This document shows, one piece after another, positions 24,237 through 33,428 of a stretch of 64,000 bases of DNA. A program made the position numbers and the translations under genes. The stretch comes from Streptomyces sp. 35G-GA-8. GTDB taxonomy: Bacteria > Actinomycetota > Actinomycetes > Streptomycetales > Streptomycetaceae. The stretch is from the NCBI RefSeq assembly GCF_023534745.1, contig NZ_JAMHJQ010000015.1, positions 175,836-239,835 of the forward strand, written 5' to 3'. Below the pieces are notes generated by a model. That model was not told the DNA's origin. It searched no databases and saw only the letters and a list, made by a program, of their open reading frames with translations. Within the stretch, counting starts at the first letter, position 1, and every line of letters starts with the position of its first letter.

Positions 24237-25829
24237 GTGGACCCGGTGATCGTCGCCGGCGCGGGCCCCGTCGGTCTCGCGCTCTCTCTGGCCCTCGCCG
24301 CGCAGGGTGTCCCCTCCGTCCTCCTGGACGAGGGGACCGGCGCGGACGAGCCGCGTCCGGCCCGTACCGCGATACTGCGGCCCGACACCGCCGCCCTGCT
24401 GGCCCGGCTGGGCTGCGCCACCCTCGGTGATGAGGGGGCGCACTGGGTCGGCTGGCGTCTGATGCGGCGCAAGCAGCTGATGCGGGAGCTGCCGCTCGGC
24501 GAGGACGGCACCCCCGCGCCGCTGCACATCCCCCAGCACGCCCTCTCCCGCGGGCTGCGGAGCGCCCTCGCCGACCAGGAGCTGGTGCACGTGGTCACCG
24601 GCAACCGGCTCGACTCGCTGGAGCAGGACGACCGGGGAGTCACCGTGCACAGCCAGGGCCCCGGGGCGACCTGGTGGCGCGGCAGCCATCTGGTGGGGTG
24701 CGACGGCGCCAGGTCCACGGTCCGCAAGCTGCTCGGCATCCGCTTTCCCGGGCGTACGGCGGTGGAACGGCATGCCGTCGCCGCGCTCCGCGCCGAACTG
24801 CCCTGGCCCGGTGAGGCGCTGCTGCACCGGCAACCGCCCTGGTCCGGCGGCGGCGAGGAGGTGTCCGCCAGGCCGCTGGCGGACGGTGTGTGGCGGCTCG
24901 ACTGGCTGCTGCCCTCCCGGGGCGAACTGGTCACGCCCGACGCGCTGGTGACGCGGTTACGGGACACCCTGGCCGGCTGGTGCGGCGAGACACCGCCGTA
25001 CGAACTGCTCGACACGGGCGTCTACACCCTGCACCACCGGCTGGCCAGGCGCTGGCGCGCCGGCCGGGCCTTCCTCGCCGGGGACGCGGCCCATCTGCTG
25101 GGCGCGGTGGGCACCCAGGGGCTCGACGAAGGTCTGCGGGACGTCAGCAACCTCGCCTGGAAGATCGCCGAGGACTGGCACCACGGGGCGTCGGAAACCC
25201 TGCTGGACAGCTATCAGGCGGAGCGGCGCACGGCCGTCGCCGCCCGGCTGCGCGCGGCCGATCAGTCGCTGCCGATACTGCGGGGCGGCGGCGGGCTGCG
25301 TACGTATATGCCGGGCGCCACGCGCGGACACGACACGCTGCTCGCCGACGGGCATCTGGGGCACGGACCATTGGGGGCACCGCCCTCCTATCCGCACTCC
25401 CCTCTCGCGCCTCCGTACGCCGAGGCGCAGACGGCTGTCGGCACGCCCCCCGGCGCCCCCGTCGAGGACGTACGGGTGACCGCGCCGGACGGTACGACCG
25501 TACGGCTCGCGGACCGGCTCGGCCGTGGCCTGCATCTGGTGGTGCTGGTCGCGCCGGGCACCGGGGTGTGGGACCGGCGGCACTGGCTGACGGCGGGGGT
25601 GATGCCCCGGCTGGCCGCGGCGGTGACCGCGCTGCCGGTAAGGGCCGAGTTGCTGGTCACGGAGGCCTACCCGGGGGCCTCCGCGCACAGCGTGCTGCTG
25701 GTGCGGCCGGACGGCCATCTGGTGGCGGCCTTCGGCGGGGTACGCCCGGCCGACCTCTACGCGGCGGCGGACGCGGCGCGCGGAGGCAGTCCTTCCGCCC
25801 CATCGGAGGTGCGCGCGGACGCCCCCTGA
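24237..25829 (+). CDS. FAD-dependent aromatic monooxygenase (PheA/TfdB type)
   Basis: 530 residues. N-terminal FAD fold GAGPVGLALSLALAAQG, DG motif GCDGARSTVRKLLG, GD motif FLAGDAAHLLGAVGTQGLDEGLRD. A C-terminal thioredoxin-like domain of about 100 residues is typical of phenol-hydroxylase-like enzymes, including rifampicin monooxygenases. It hydroxylates an unknown aromatic substrate with NAD(P)H and O2. GTG 24237 has GGAGGG upstream. Codon 241 is TTA (24957-24959), so expression should need bldA tRNA, which fits a late or secondary-metabolism role. It stands alone, without cluster partners. Confidence 0.9.
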   Translation: MDPVIVAGAGPVGLALSLALAAQGVPSVLLDEGTGADEPRPARTAILRPDTAALLARLGCATLGDEGAHWVGWRLMRRKQLMRELPLGEDGTPAPLHIPQHALSRGLRSALADQELVHVVTGNRLDSLEQDDRGVTVHSQGPGATWWRGSHLVGCDGARSTVRKLLGIRFPGRTAVERHAVAALRAELPWPGEALLHRQPPWSGGGEEVSARPLADGVWRLDWLLPSRGELVTPDALVTRLRDTLAGWCGETPPYELLDTGVYTLHHRLARRWRAGRAFLAGDAAHLLGAVGTQGLDEGLRDVSNLAWKIAEDWHHGASETLLDSYQAERRTAVAARLRAADQSLPILRGGGGLRTYMPGATRGHDTLLADGHLGHGPLGAPPSYPHSPLAPPYAEAQTAVGTPPGAPVEDVRVTAPDGTTVRLADRLGRGLHLVVLVAPGTGVWDRRHWLTAGVMPRLAAAVTALPVRAELLVTEAYPGASAHSVLLVRPDGHLVAAFGGVRPADLYAAADAARGGSPSAPSEVRADAP

Positions 25830-25847
25830 CCACACTGCGAACATCGA

Positions 25848-25876
25848 TTGACCGACGCGGGCTCGCATGGTGTACT
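25848..25876 (+). promoter_or_regulatory. Promoter of the leader peptide / cysteine dioxygenase operon
   Basis: TTGACC (25848-25853), a 17-base spacer and TGTACT (25871-25876) closely match the vegetative Streptomyces consensus. The expected transcript start is about 25883-25884, where an in-frame GTG lies at the very 5' end, so the leader may be read as a leaderless mRNA. Confidence 0.7.
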
Positions 25877-25883
25877 CCGGAAC

Positions 25884-25970
25884 GTGACCGACACCGATGT
25901 GCGCCTGTGGCGGAGAGTCCATATGGACTTGCTCCGCTACGCGGGCTGCGTGTGTCGCCCGTCCTGCTGA
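25884..25970 (+). CDS. Cys-rich leader peptide controlling cysteine dioxygenase
   Basis: A short frame missed by usual length cut-offs. From GTG 25884 it encodes 28 residues. GTG 25899 would give 23. ATG 25923, with GGAGAG five bases upstream, gives the 15-mer MDLLRYAGCVCRPSC. All three end at TGA 25970. Three of the last seven sense codons are Cys (25947, 25953, 25965). The HxDLLR...CR pattern resembles actinobacterial cysteine-attenuation leader peptides found before sulfur-metabolism genes. The first GTG coincides with the predicted transcript start; the ATG has the better ribosome site. Both may be used. The stop lies 76 bases before the dioxygenase ATG. Confidence 0.72.
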   Translation: MTDTDVRLWRRVHMDLLRYAGCVCRPSC

Positions 25971-26046
25971 TTCGCCCTTTCTCTTCACACGCTCGTCGCG
26001 CGACGCCGCGACGGCACCTCTTCGCGAACATCTCAGGACGGTCACC
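25942..26046 (+). promoter_or_regulatory. Candidate translational attenuator of cysteine dioxygenase
   Basis: CCGTCCTG (25959-25966), inside the last leader codons, is perfectly complementary over 8 bases to CAGGACGG (26034-26041), which contains the dioxygenase Shine-Dalgarno sequence. A competing hairpin CGGGC (25942-25946) / GCCCG (25957-25961) encloses the first two Cys codons in its loop and overlaps the anti-Shine-Dalgarno strand. Ribosome position on the Cys codons could therefore choose between the two folds. The pairing is seen in the sequence; the regulatory direction is not decided by it. Confidence 0.6.
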
Positions 26047-26625
26047 ATGTCTCTACCTGTACGTACCTCCACAGTCGGCACCGGCAGCACCGCCGCTGAC
26101 GCCGGTCGCGCCGCCGCGACGCCCTCGACCGCCGGGCCCACCCCCGCCGAGCTGCTCGACTTCGTCCGCAGGAGCGCGGCCGACACCGATCTGGTCTCCT
26201 CGCTCCCGCTGGACCCGGAGGGCCGTACGTGGATCCGGCTCAACGGTCCCGCGGGCAGCGAGGCGTGGCTGATCGGCTGGCCGCCCGGCACGGGAACCGG
26301 CTGGCACGACCATGGCGGCTCGCACGGCGCGTTCGCCACCGCGTCGGGCACCCTCAAAGAGGACTCGCTCGCGGCCCGGCTGCCCACCGAGGGGTGGAAG
26401 ACCCTGGAGCTGGCCGAAGGCGTCGACCGCGAGCGGCAGTTGACGGCCGGGGAGGGCCGGGCGTTCGGCAGGCACCATGTGCACGAGGTACGGAACGAGT
26501 CCGGTGCCGAGCACGCCGTCTCCGTACACGCCTACTACCCGCCGCTACCGCTGATGCGGCGCTACAGCCGAACGGGCGCCGTGCTCCGCCTTGAGCAGGT
26601 CGAGCGTCCCGAGGAGTGGCAGTGA
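26047..26625 (+). CDS. Cysteine dioxygenase
   Basis: A 192-residue cupin of the type I CDO family that oxidises L-cysteine to cysteine sulfinate with a mononuclear Fe(II). The ligand pair His87/His89 lies in GWHDHGGSHGAF, the third His in GRHHVHEVRN (about 144-146), and the SVHAYYPPL segment provides the second-shell His and Tyr. Start ATG 26047 follows AGGACGG. An in-frame ATG at 25897 exists but would read through the leader region in another frame. It overlaps the rhodanese gene by four bases (GTGA). Confidence 0.93.
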   Translation: MSLPVRTSTVGTGSTAADAGRAAATPSTAGPTPAELLDFVRRSAADTDLVSSLPLDPEGRTWIRLNGPAGSEAWLIGWPPGTGTGWHDHGGSHGAFATASGTLKEDSLAARLPTEGWKTLELAEGVDRERQLTAGEGRAFGRHHVHEVRNESGAEHAVSVHAYYPPLPLMRRYSRTGAVLRLEQVERPEEWQ

Positions 26626-27092
26626 CGGACCAGGCCACGACCGAGCGCGCGGGGATCGAGCCGGGGGTGCCCGTGGGGCCGGTGGGGATAGACGAGCTGC
26701 TGGAACGGGTCCGTGAGGACCTGGACCGAGTGGGGCCGAGGGAAGCGGCCGAGGCCGCCGCGGACGGCGCGCTGCTGGTGGACATCCGGTACGCGGCGCT
26801 GCGGGAGCGTGACGGACTGATCCCGGGGGCGCTGGTCGTCGAGCGCAATGAGCTGGAGTGGCGGCTCGACCCCCAGGGCAGCCATCGCGCTCAGGAGGCC
26901 ACCAGCCACGATCTGCGGGTCGTGGTGATCTGTAACGAGGGGTACGCGTCAAGCCTCGCGGCGGTGTCCCTGCGGCAGCTGGGGCTGCACCGCGCGACCG
27001 ACCTCGTCGGCGGGTTCCAGGCATGGAGGGCCGAGGGCCTGCCGGTTGTCCCGGCGGCGACCGGCGGCGCGGAGGACGCGGACGCGGCGTAG
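26622..27092 (+). CDS. Rhodanese-like sulfurtransferase
   Basis: A 156-residue single-domain rhodanese. The active-site loop is VVICNEGYASSLAAV with persulfide Cys104, followed by the family-typical GGFQAWRAEGLPV. The start is GTG 26622 with GAGGAG upstream, translationally coupled to the dioxygenase stop. Pairing with cysteine dioxygenase suggests handling of sulfane sulfur or sulfite produced during cysteine breakdown. Convergent with recX. Confidence 0.9.
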   Translation: MTDQATTERAGIEPGVPVGPVGIDELLERVREDLDRVGPREAAEAAADGALLVDIRYAALRERDGLIPGALVVERNELEWRLDPQGSHRAQEATSHDLRVVVICNEGYASSLAAVSLRQLGLHRATDLVGGFQAWRAEGLPVVPAATGGAEDADAA

Positions 27093-27114
27093 GCATCCGG
27101 ACACCTGGACACCT

Positions 27115-27144
27115 GGATCTGGATCTGGATCTGGATCTGGATCA
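27115..27144. repeat. Hexanucleotide tandem repeat (GGATCT)n
   Basis: Four perfect GGATCT units (27115-27138) and a fifth, GGATCA (27139-27144), lie between the convergent rhodanese and recX genes. They are preceded by a duplicated GGACACCT. Such microsatellites are uncommon in this genome type and may vary in length between strains. Confidence 0.85.
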
Positions 27145-27186
27145 AGCGTCGGTCCAAGCGTCCGCGCCCGGCCGGACAGGGCCCAG

Positions 27187-27768
27187 CTAGTAGAGGTCCT
27201 CATCCAGCCCCTCGGTGTCCTCCCCCTCCTCCTCCAGCGCCTGGCGGACCACCCGGAGCGCCATGCCCTCCGGATAGCCCTTGCGAGCCAGCATGCCCGC
27301 GAGTCTGCGCAGTCTTCTGTCACGCTCCATGCCGCGAGTGGCGCGGAGCTTGCGGGCGACCAGCTCGCGGGCGGTCGCCTCCTCCTGGTCGGAGTCCAGC
27401 TGCCCGACCGCCTCGTCGATCAGGGCGGCGTCCACCCCTTTCGTACGCAGCTCACGGGCGAGCGCACGCCGGGCCAGGCCCCGGCCGTGATGCCGGGACT
27501 CCACCCAGGCGTCCGCGAACGCCGCGTCGTCGATCAGCCCCACGTCCTCGAAGCGGGAGAGCACCTCCCGCGCCACGTCCTCGGGGATCTCCCGCTTGGC
27601 CAGCGCGTCCGCCAGCTGTTTGCGGGTACGAGGGGTTCCGGTGAGCAGGCGCAGACAGATCGCCCGCGCCCGCTCCGCCGGATCCTGGGGCGACAGCTCC
27701 TGCCCGGCCCTCGACGGGTCGGAGCTGTCGCCCGGCCTTTCCGTCCGCCGCCTCTTCTCATAGGGCAT
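27187..27768 (-). CDS. recX: Regulatory protein RecX
   Basis: 193 residues, all-helical RecX repeats: CLRLLTGTPRTRKQLADALAKREIP, VGLIDDAAFADAWVESR and GLARRALARELRTKGVD. It modulates RecA filament growth. ATG 27768 lies eight bases after the recA stop, so it is cotranscribed with recA. The C-terminus is strongly acidic (EEEGEDTEGLDEDLY). Confidence 0.95.
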   Translation of the reverse strand: MPYEKRRRTERPGDSSDPSRAGQELSPQDPAERARAICLRLLTGTPRTRKQLADALAKREIPEDVAREVLSRFEDVGLIDDAAFADAWVESRHHGRGLARRALARELRTKGVDAALIDEAVGQLDSDQEEATARELVARKLRATRGMERDRRLRRLAGMLARKGYPEGMALRVVRQALEEEGEDTEGLDEDLY

Positions 27769-27776
27769 CGGACGTA

Positions 27777-28904
<1,128 letters not shown>

Positions 28905-29079
28905 GGGTTCCACCCGATTTGCTTGAGTCGATCGCTTCACGTCAAAGACGCTATCCCCTGCCACTGACAACGCGTCCCGACGCCCTCCCGGACCTGTGGA
29001 AAACTCCGTCGGCCAACCTCTGCGGACACCCCACCGCATCACGGCGCCGGCCGGCTCCGGGAAGCACCGGCAGTCATCC

Positions 29080-29109
29080 ATCAGAATGGATGTTCGATTT
29101 TACTGTCAA
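29080..29109 (-). promoter_or_regulatory. recA promoter with LexA-type SOS box
   Basis: On the minus strand TTGACA (29104-29109), an 18-base spacer and TCTGAT (29080-29085) form the promoter. GAACATCCATTC (29084-29095) sits in the spacer and touches the -10. It matches the Cheo-box-like operator reported for Streptomyces recA genes (from memory), so LexA would block RNA polymerase directly. The 5' leader is about 170 bases. Confidence 0.75.
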
Positions 29110-29510
29110 GCGCACCACGCGCCTCATCCGTCAATCACGCGACCGGGCCCGCCGGGACCACCGCCCGGACCCCGCCCCCCCCATGGCGATTCACCCGTTT
29201 CACCACCTTCGTTAACAAAAAATCCACCGGGACTTCACAACTGACTTGCCGACAGAACCCATGGACGGATACACCTACCTTCACGACCTGGGGAGGGCGT
29301 GGAGGGCGTCATCGCTGTGGGGGGAGTTCCATCACCGTGGGGGGGCAGTTCCATCACGTGCGGGCGGTTCCCGTCAGGCCATGCGCCGGCGGCACTCCAA
29401 CGACGACTCCAGTGGTGCGACACCACCTGACGCCCCGCGACCCGCGCACCGCCGTGCTCGGCGTGTGCCGCCGCTGATCCCCGGGCTCTTCACACCTCAC
29501 TGGAGGCAGC
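29110..29510. other. Intergenic region between recA promoter and FG-GAP gene
   Basis: 401 bases without a credible gene. It contains a C-rich tract near 29160-29180, an AT-rich stretch GTTAACAAAAAATCC (29212-29226) that could hold the promoter of the downstream secreted protein, a duplicated G-rich element (separate entry), and GGAGG just before the ATG at 29511. Confidence 0.4.
29317..29357. repeat. Duplicated 20-bp element with G-runs
   Basis: GTGGGGGGAGTTCCATCACC (29317-29336) is followed directly by a near copy at 29337-29357 with one extra G and an inserted C. It lies about 155 bases upstream of the FG-GAP gene. Confidence 0.7.
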
Positions 29511-31301
29511 ATGTCCATCCACGCAAGACCCGAGGCCGAGTGGCCCCGCAGGATCGCCCGCTCGGCCGTGCTCGGCTGCGCCGGGCTGCTGGTGAGCGGT
29601 TCGCTGATGGTCACCACGGCTTCGGCGGCCGATACGCCGGACGCCGGACCGCACGGCACCGTCACCCTCCCCGTTCCGCAGTCCGCCCGGCCCACCTTCA
29701 GCATCCCGGGCCGCGACACCCCGGACACCGCCAAGGGCCAGGACCGCCGTCTCGCCGCCGGCCGGGCCGCGGCGGACACCCCCGCGCAGCGCGGTGACCT
29801 GGACGGCGACGGCTATGGCGATCTGATGTACCGCACCGACTACGGCGAGGTCTGGGCCGACTGGGGCCCCGACGGCGCGGCCGTGATCTCCGCGGACGAC
29901 TCCCAGGTCAAGGATCTGCTGCTGCCCGGCGACCTCACCGGCGACGGCAAGGCCGACCTGCTCACCGTGACGCCCACCGGCTCCCTGCGGCTGCACAGCG
30001 GGGCGAACTCCACCCTCTACGGCGGGATGACCTCGTACACCACGCTCAGCACCGGCTGGCAGGCGTACGACAAGCTGGTCGTCCCCGGCGATCTGACCGG
30101 CGACGGCACGCCGGACCTGCTGGCCCGCGGCTCTTCGGGACTGTTCCTCTTCCCCGGCACGGGCAAGGGGTTCAAGGCCGGGATCCAGGTGGGCGGCGCC
30201 GGCTGGAGCCAGTTCGACCAGTTGGTCGGCGTGGACGATGTCAACGGCGACGGTCTGGCCGATCTCCTCGCGCGCAACGCCACCGGGCTGTACGTCTACC
30301 CCGGCAACGGCAGCGCCACCGGCTATCCGTTCAAGGACCGGATCCAGATCGGCGGCGCCGGCTGGAACCAGTACAACCAACTGGTCGGCGGCACGGACTA
30401 CAGCGGGAACGGCACCCCCGACCTGGTGGCTCGCGCCTACGACGGCACCCTCTACTTCTACGAGGGCAACGGCCGCGGCGCGTTCGGCGCCCGGGAGCGG
30501 ATCGGCACGGGCTGGGGCCTGGTGACCCAGTTCGCGGGCGCGGGCAACAGGCCGCACTTCGGCAAGGCAGGGGTCTTCGCCCGTACCTCCGGCGGCACGC
30601 TCTACTACTACGGCACCACCGGCACCGGCCGGCTCACCTCGAAGTACCTGATCGGCGACGGCTGGGACCGCTCGCTGTCGCGGCTGACCCACGCCGTGTC
30701 GCTGCGCGCGAACGGCAGTTCCGACCTGATCGTGCACGGCGTATACGACGGCCATCTGTACAACACCGGCTCCTATGCCTCGTCCGACCCCGAGATCGCG
30801 GGCGGCTCAAAGTCGTACAACCTGGTCATCGGCCCCGGGGATCTCAACGGCGACGGCAAGAGCGACCTGCTTGCCCGCAGTTCCACCGCCCTCTACTTCT
30901 ACGCGGGCAGCGGTACGGGCATGTCGCTGAAGGGCCGCGTCCAGATCGGCGGCAGCGGCTGGTCGCAGTTCAACAAGATCGTCGGCGCGGGTGACTTCAC
31001 CGGCGACGGCCGCGCCGATCTCCTCGCGCGCAGTTCCAGCGGCCTGTATCTGTACGCGGGTACGGGCAAGGCCGGTTCACCGTTCGGCGCGAAGGCGCAG
31101 GTCGGCGGCGCGGGCTGGAGCCAGTACAAGAACATCGCGGCCCCCGGTGACCTCAACGGCGACGGCGTCGCGGACCTGCTGGCCTCGAACTCGGCGGGCG
31201 AGCTGTACTTCTACGCGGGCACAGGCAAGGCGTCCGCACCCCTGAAGGCCCGGGTGAAGATCGGCAGCGGCGGCTGGAACCAGTACGCCGACCTGCTCTG
31301 A
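29511..31301 (+). CDS. Secreted FG-GAP/VCBS repeat protein
   Basis: 596 residues. A signal peptide with RR at 13-14 and the cleavage-site-like ASA/AD lies near residue 39. The mature protein consists of repeated units of about 50-60 residues, each with a DxDGDGxxD or D(F/L)TGDGxADLLAR calcium-binding-like motif (GDLDGDGYGDLMYR, GDLTGDGKADLL, GDLNGDGKSDLLAR), suggesting an integrin-alpha-like beta-propeller. No catalytic domain is seen. It is abundant-type extracellular architecture; a role in adhesion or polymer binding is inferred. Monocistronic, with a strong terminator after it. Confidence 0.88.
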   Translation: MSIHARPEAEWPRRIARSAVLGCAGLLVSGSLMVTTASAADTPDAGPHGTVTLPVPQSARPTFSIPGRDTPDTAKGQDRRLAAGRAAADTPAQRGDLDGDGYGDLMYRTDYGEVWADWGPDGAAVISADDSQVKDLLLPGDLTGDGKADLLTVTPTGSLRLHSGANSTLYGGMTSYTTLSTGWQAYDKLVVPGDLTGDGTPDLLARGSSGLFLFPGTGKGFKAGIQVGGAGWSQFDQLVGVDDVNGDGLADLLARNATGLYVYPGNGSATGYPFKDRIQIGGAGWNQYNQLVGGTDYSGNGTPDLVARAYDGTLYFYEGNGRGAFGARERIGTGWGLVTQFAGAGNRPHFGKAGVFARTSGGTLYYYGTTGTGRLTSKYLIGDGWDRSLSRLTHAVSLRANGSSDLIVHGVYDGHLYNTGSYASSDPEIAGGSKSYNLVIGPGDLNGDGKSDLLARSSTALYFYAGSGTGMSLKGRVQIGGSGWSQFNKIVGAGDFTGDGRADLLARSSSGLYLYAGTGKAGSPFGAKAQVGGAGWSQYKNIAAPGDLNGDGVADLLASNSAGELYFYAGTGKASAPLKARVKIGSGGWNQYADLL

Positions 31302-31330
31302 GCCGGCCGGACCCCCCGGGCGTCGGGGAA

Positions 31331-31363
31331 CGTCTCAGCCGGTGCACCACACCGGCTGAGGCG
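31331..31363 (+). terminator. Hairpin terminator of the FG-GAP gene
   Basis: CTCAGCCGGTG (31334-31344), loop CACCA, CACCGGCTGAG (31350-31360). It is extended by three further pairs on the outside, one of them G-T. It lies 30 bases after the stop. Confidence 0.78.
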
Positions 31364-31388
31364 CCCGGCCACGCCTATCCTTCGTCGC

Positions 31389-32618
31389 ATGGTGCTCCCC
31401 TCGTCCGTCCGCGGCGGCCGGCTGTCCTCGCGCGCCACCGATGTCGCCATGACACATCTCGTCACCGCCGTCGTGGTCGTTTCGACGCTGGTCCAGATGG
31501 CGTCCGGGAGCGAACCGCCCGTCCGTGCGGCGATCAGCTGGGCACTGATCGGCATCAGCTGCGGGGCCCTGTACTTCCGGCGCCGCAAGCCGCTGAGCGT
31601 GGCCGTGATCACGCTGCTGGCCTGCGGAATCTACTACCCGGTGAGCGTGACCGACGGCCCTGCGCTGGCCGCCTTCGCGCTCGCGCTCTACACGCTGGCC
31701 GCCGAAGGACACTTCACCGTCTCGGTCGCCCTGGCGGCCGTCACCCTGCTCGCCGTGGGCTTCGGCGAGGTCGTCCTGAACTCCGGAAACCGCCAGATCG
31801 ACGACGTTTCCGTCGCCATGCTCGCCGGCTGGCTGATCAGCCTCGTCGCGATCGGCCGCGCCCAGCGCACACGGCTCGCCTATCTCCACGAGGCCGAGCA
31901 GCGGGCGCTGGCCGCCGAACGCGAGCAGGAGGCGCGAGCGCGGCAGAGCGCCACCGAGGAGCGGCTGCGGATCGCCCGCGAACTCCACGACATCCTGGGC
32001 CACAGCATTTCGCTGATCAACGTCCAGGCCGGTGCGACGCTGCACCGGCTGAGCAAGAAACCGGAGCCTCCGGTCGCGCTCGCCGCGGCGGCGGAGACAC
32101 TGGAGGCGGTCAAGGCCACCAGTAAGGAGGCCCTGCGGGAACTGCGCGCAACACTCGGCGTCCTGCGCCAGGCCGACGAGGCGGCGCCGACCGCTCCGAC
32201 GTCCGGCCTCGACCGGCTGGGCGAACTGGTCGAGCGGGCACGCGCGACGGGCATCGACGTCCGTGTCCGTACGGAGGGCGGCTCCCGCTCACTGCCGCCG
32301 TCGGTCGACCTGGCCGCGTACCGGATCGTCCAGGAATCGCTCACGAACGTGACCCGGCACGCCGGCGCCCGCAGCGCGCTGGTGACCATCGTCTACGGCG
32401 CTACGGACATACGGCTGCGGATCGACGACGACGGCGGGGGCGCGGACGAGGGGGACCCGCTTCGCCCGAGCGCGCTTACGGGAGCGGGCTCGAAGCCGGG
32501 CCTCGCGGGCAGCGGTATCCGTGGCATGGCCGAGCGCGCGAGGGCGTTCGGCGGTGAACTGTCCGCCGGTAACACGGCCGATGGCTTCCGGGTGGAGGCC
32601 CGGCTGCCACTGGGCTGA
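31389..32618 (+). CDS. NarL-system sensor histidine kinase (HisKA_3 type)
   Basis: 409 residues. Four to five membrane helices between about 20 and 155 with hardly any extracellular loop, so it probably senses within the membrane. The dimerisation helix carries His200 in ARELHDILGHSISLI. ATPase: RIVQESLTNVTRHAGA, RIDDDGGG and SGIRGMAERARAFGG. 27 bases before its regulator. It directly precedes cytochrome bd genes, which suggests a respiratory or redox signal; this is inference. Confidence 0.92.
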   Translation: MVLPSSVRGGRLSSRATDVAMTHLVTAVVVVSTLVQMASGSEPPVRAAISWALIGISCGALYFRRRKPLSVAVITLLACGIYYPVSVTDGPALAAFALALYTLAAEGHFTVSVALAAVTLLAVGFGEVVLNSGNRQIDDVSVAMLAGWLISLVAIGRAQRTRLAYLHEAEQRALAAEREQEARARQSATEERLRIARELHDILGHSISLINVQAGATLHRLSKKPEPPVALAAAAETLEAVKATSKEALRELRATLGVLRQADEAAPTAPTSGLDRLGELVERARATGIDVRVRTEGGSRSLPPSVDLAAYRIVQESLTNVTRHAGARSALVTIVYGATDIRLRIDDDGGGADEGDPLRPSALTGAGSKPGLAGSGIRGMAERARAFGGELSAGNTADGFRVEARLPLG

Positions 32619-32645
32619 CGCCGCTACTGAAGTGAAGGGAACCGA

Positions 32646-33311
32646 ATGATCCGCGTGGTGCTCGCCGACGACCAGACGCTCGTACGGGCCGGCTTCCGCT
32701 CTATCCTCGACTCCGAGGACGACATGGAGGTGGTCGGCGAGGCGTCCGACGGCGAGCAGGCGATCACCCTCGCCCGGGAGTTGCGCCCCGACGTGGTCCT
32801 GATGGACATCAGAATGCCGGGACTCGACGGTCTGGAGGCCACCCGCCGGATCCTCGGCGACTCGCGCCTGGACGGGGTACGGGTCGTCATCCTCACCACC
32901 TTCGACATCGACGACTACGTCTATGGCGCGCTGCGCGCCGGGGCCTCCGGATTCCTGGTCAAGGACACCGAGCCGATGGAACTGCTGCACGGCGTACGGG
33001 TGGTGGCGCGCGGCGACGCGCTGATCGCCCCGGCCGTCACGCGCCGGCTGATCGCCGAGTTCGCGAGCCGCGGCAGGCAGCCCGACCCGAGCCCCCGGCT
33101 GAACGCCCTGACCGAGCGGGAGATGGAGGTGATGGGCCTGGTGGGGGCGGGGCTGTCCAATCAGGAGATCGCGCAGCGGCTGGTGCTCTCGCCGGCCACC
33201 GCGAAGACGCATGTCAGCCGGATCATGACCAAGCTGGCGGTGCGGGACAGGGCGCAGTTGGTGATCCTCGCGTACGAGTCGGGGATGATCACCCCGGGAT
33301 GGCTGGCGTAA
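32646..33311 (+). CDS. NarL/LuxR-family response regulator
   Basis: 221 residues. Receiver domain with Asp54 in LMDIRMPGLDG and Lys in VKDTEP. C-terminal LuxR helix-turn-helix: LTEREMEVMGLVGAGLSNQEIAQRL. It forms an operon with the kinase; GAAGGGA precedes the ATG. The cytochrome bd gene starts about 120 bases downstream and is a likely target. Confidence 0.94.
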   Translation: MIRVVLADDQTLVRAGFRSILDSEDDMEVVGEASDGEQAITLARELRPDVVLMDIRMPGLDGLEATRRILGDSRLDGVRVVILTTFDIDDYVYGALRAGASGFLVKDTEPMELLHGVRVVARGDALIAPAVTRRLIAEFASRGRQPDPSPRLNALTEREMEVMGLVGAGLSNQEIAQRLVLSPATAKTHVSRIMTKLAVRDRAQLVILAYESGMITPGWLA

Positions 33312-33428
33312 GCACAGGGGCGGGCGCCAAGTGGCCGGGGAAGCGGCCGGACAGCTGGGCCGAGCGGCCGGGCCCGCAACTTTCGCCGTACGCCGCTCGG
33401 TTCACCCGCGACTCCTGGGGTATGCCGG

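Noticed and set aside
25897-26046. Extended N-terminus of cysteine dioxygenase starting MCACGGES
   Set aside because: The CDO family starts near the cupin core. ATG 26047 has AGGACGG, and the upstream bases are better explained by the leader peptide in another frame.
28905-29081. N-terminal extension of RecA
   Set aside because: It would cover the LexA box and promoter and is not conserved in RecA.
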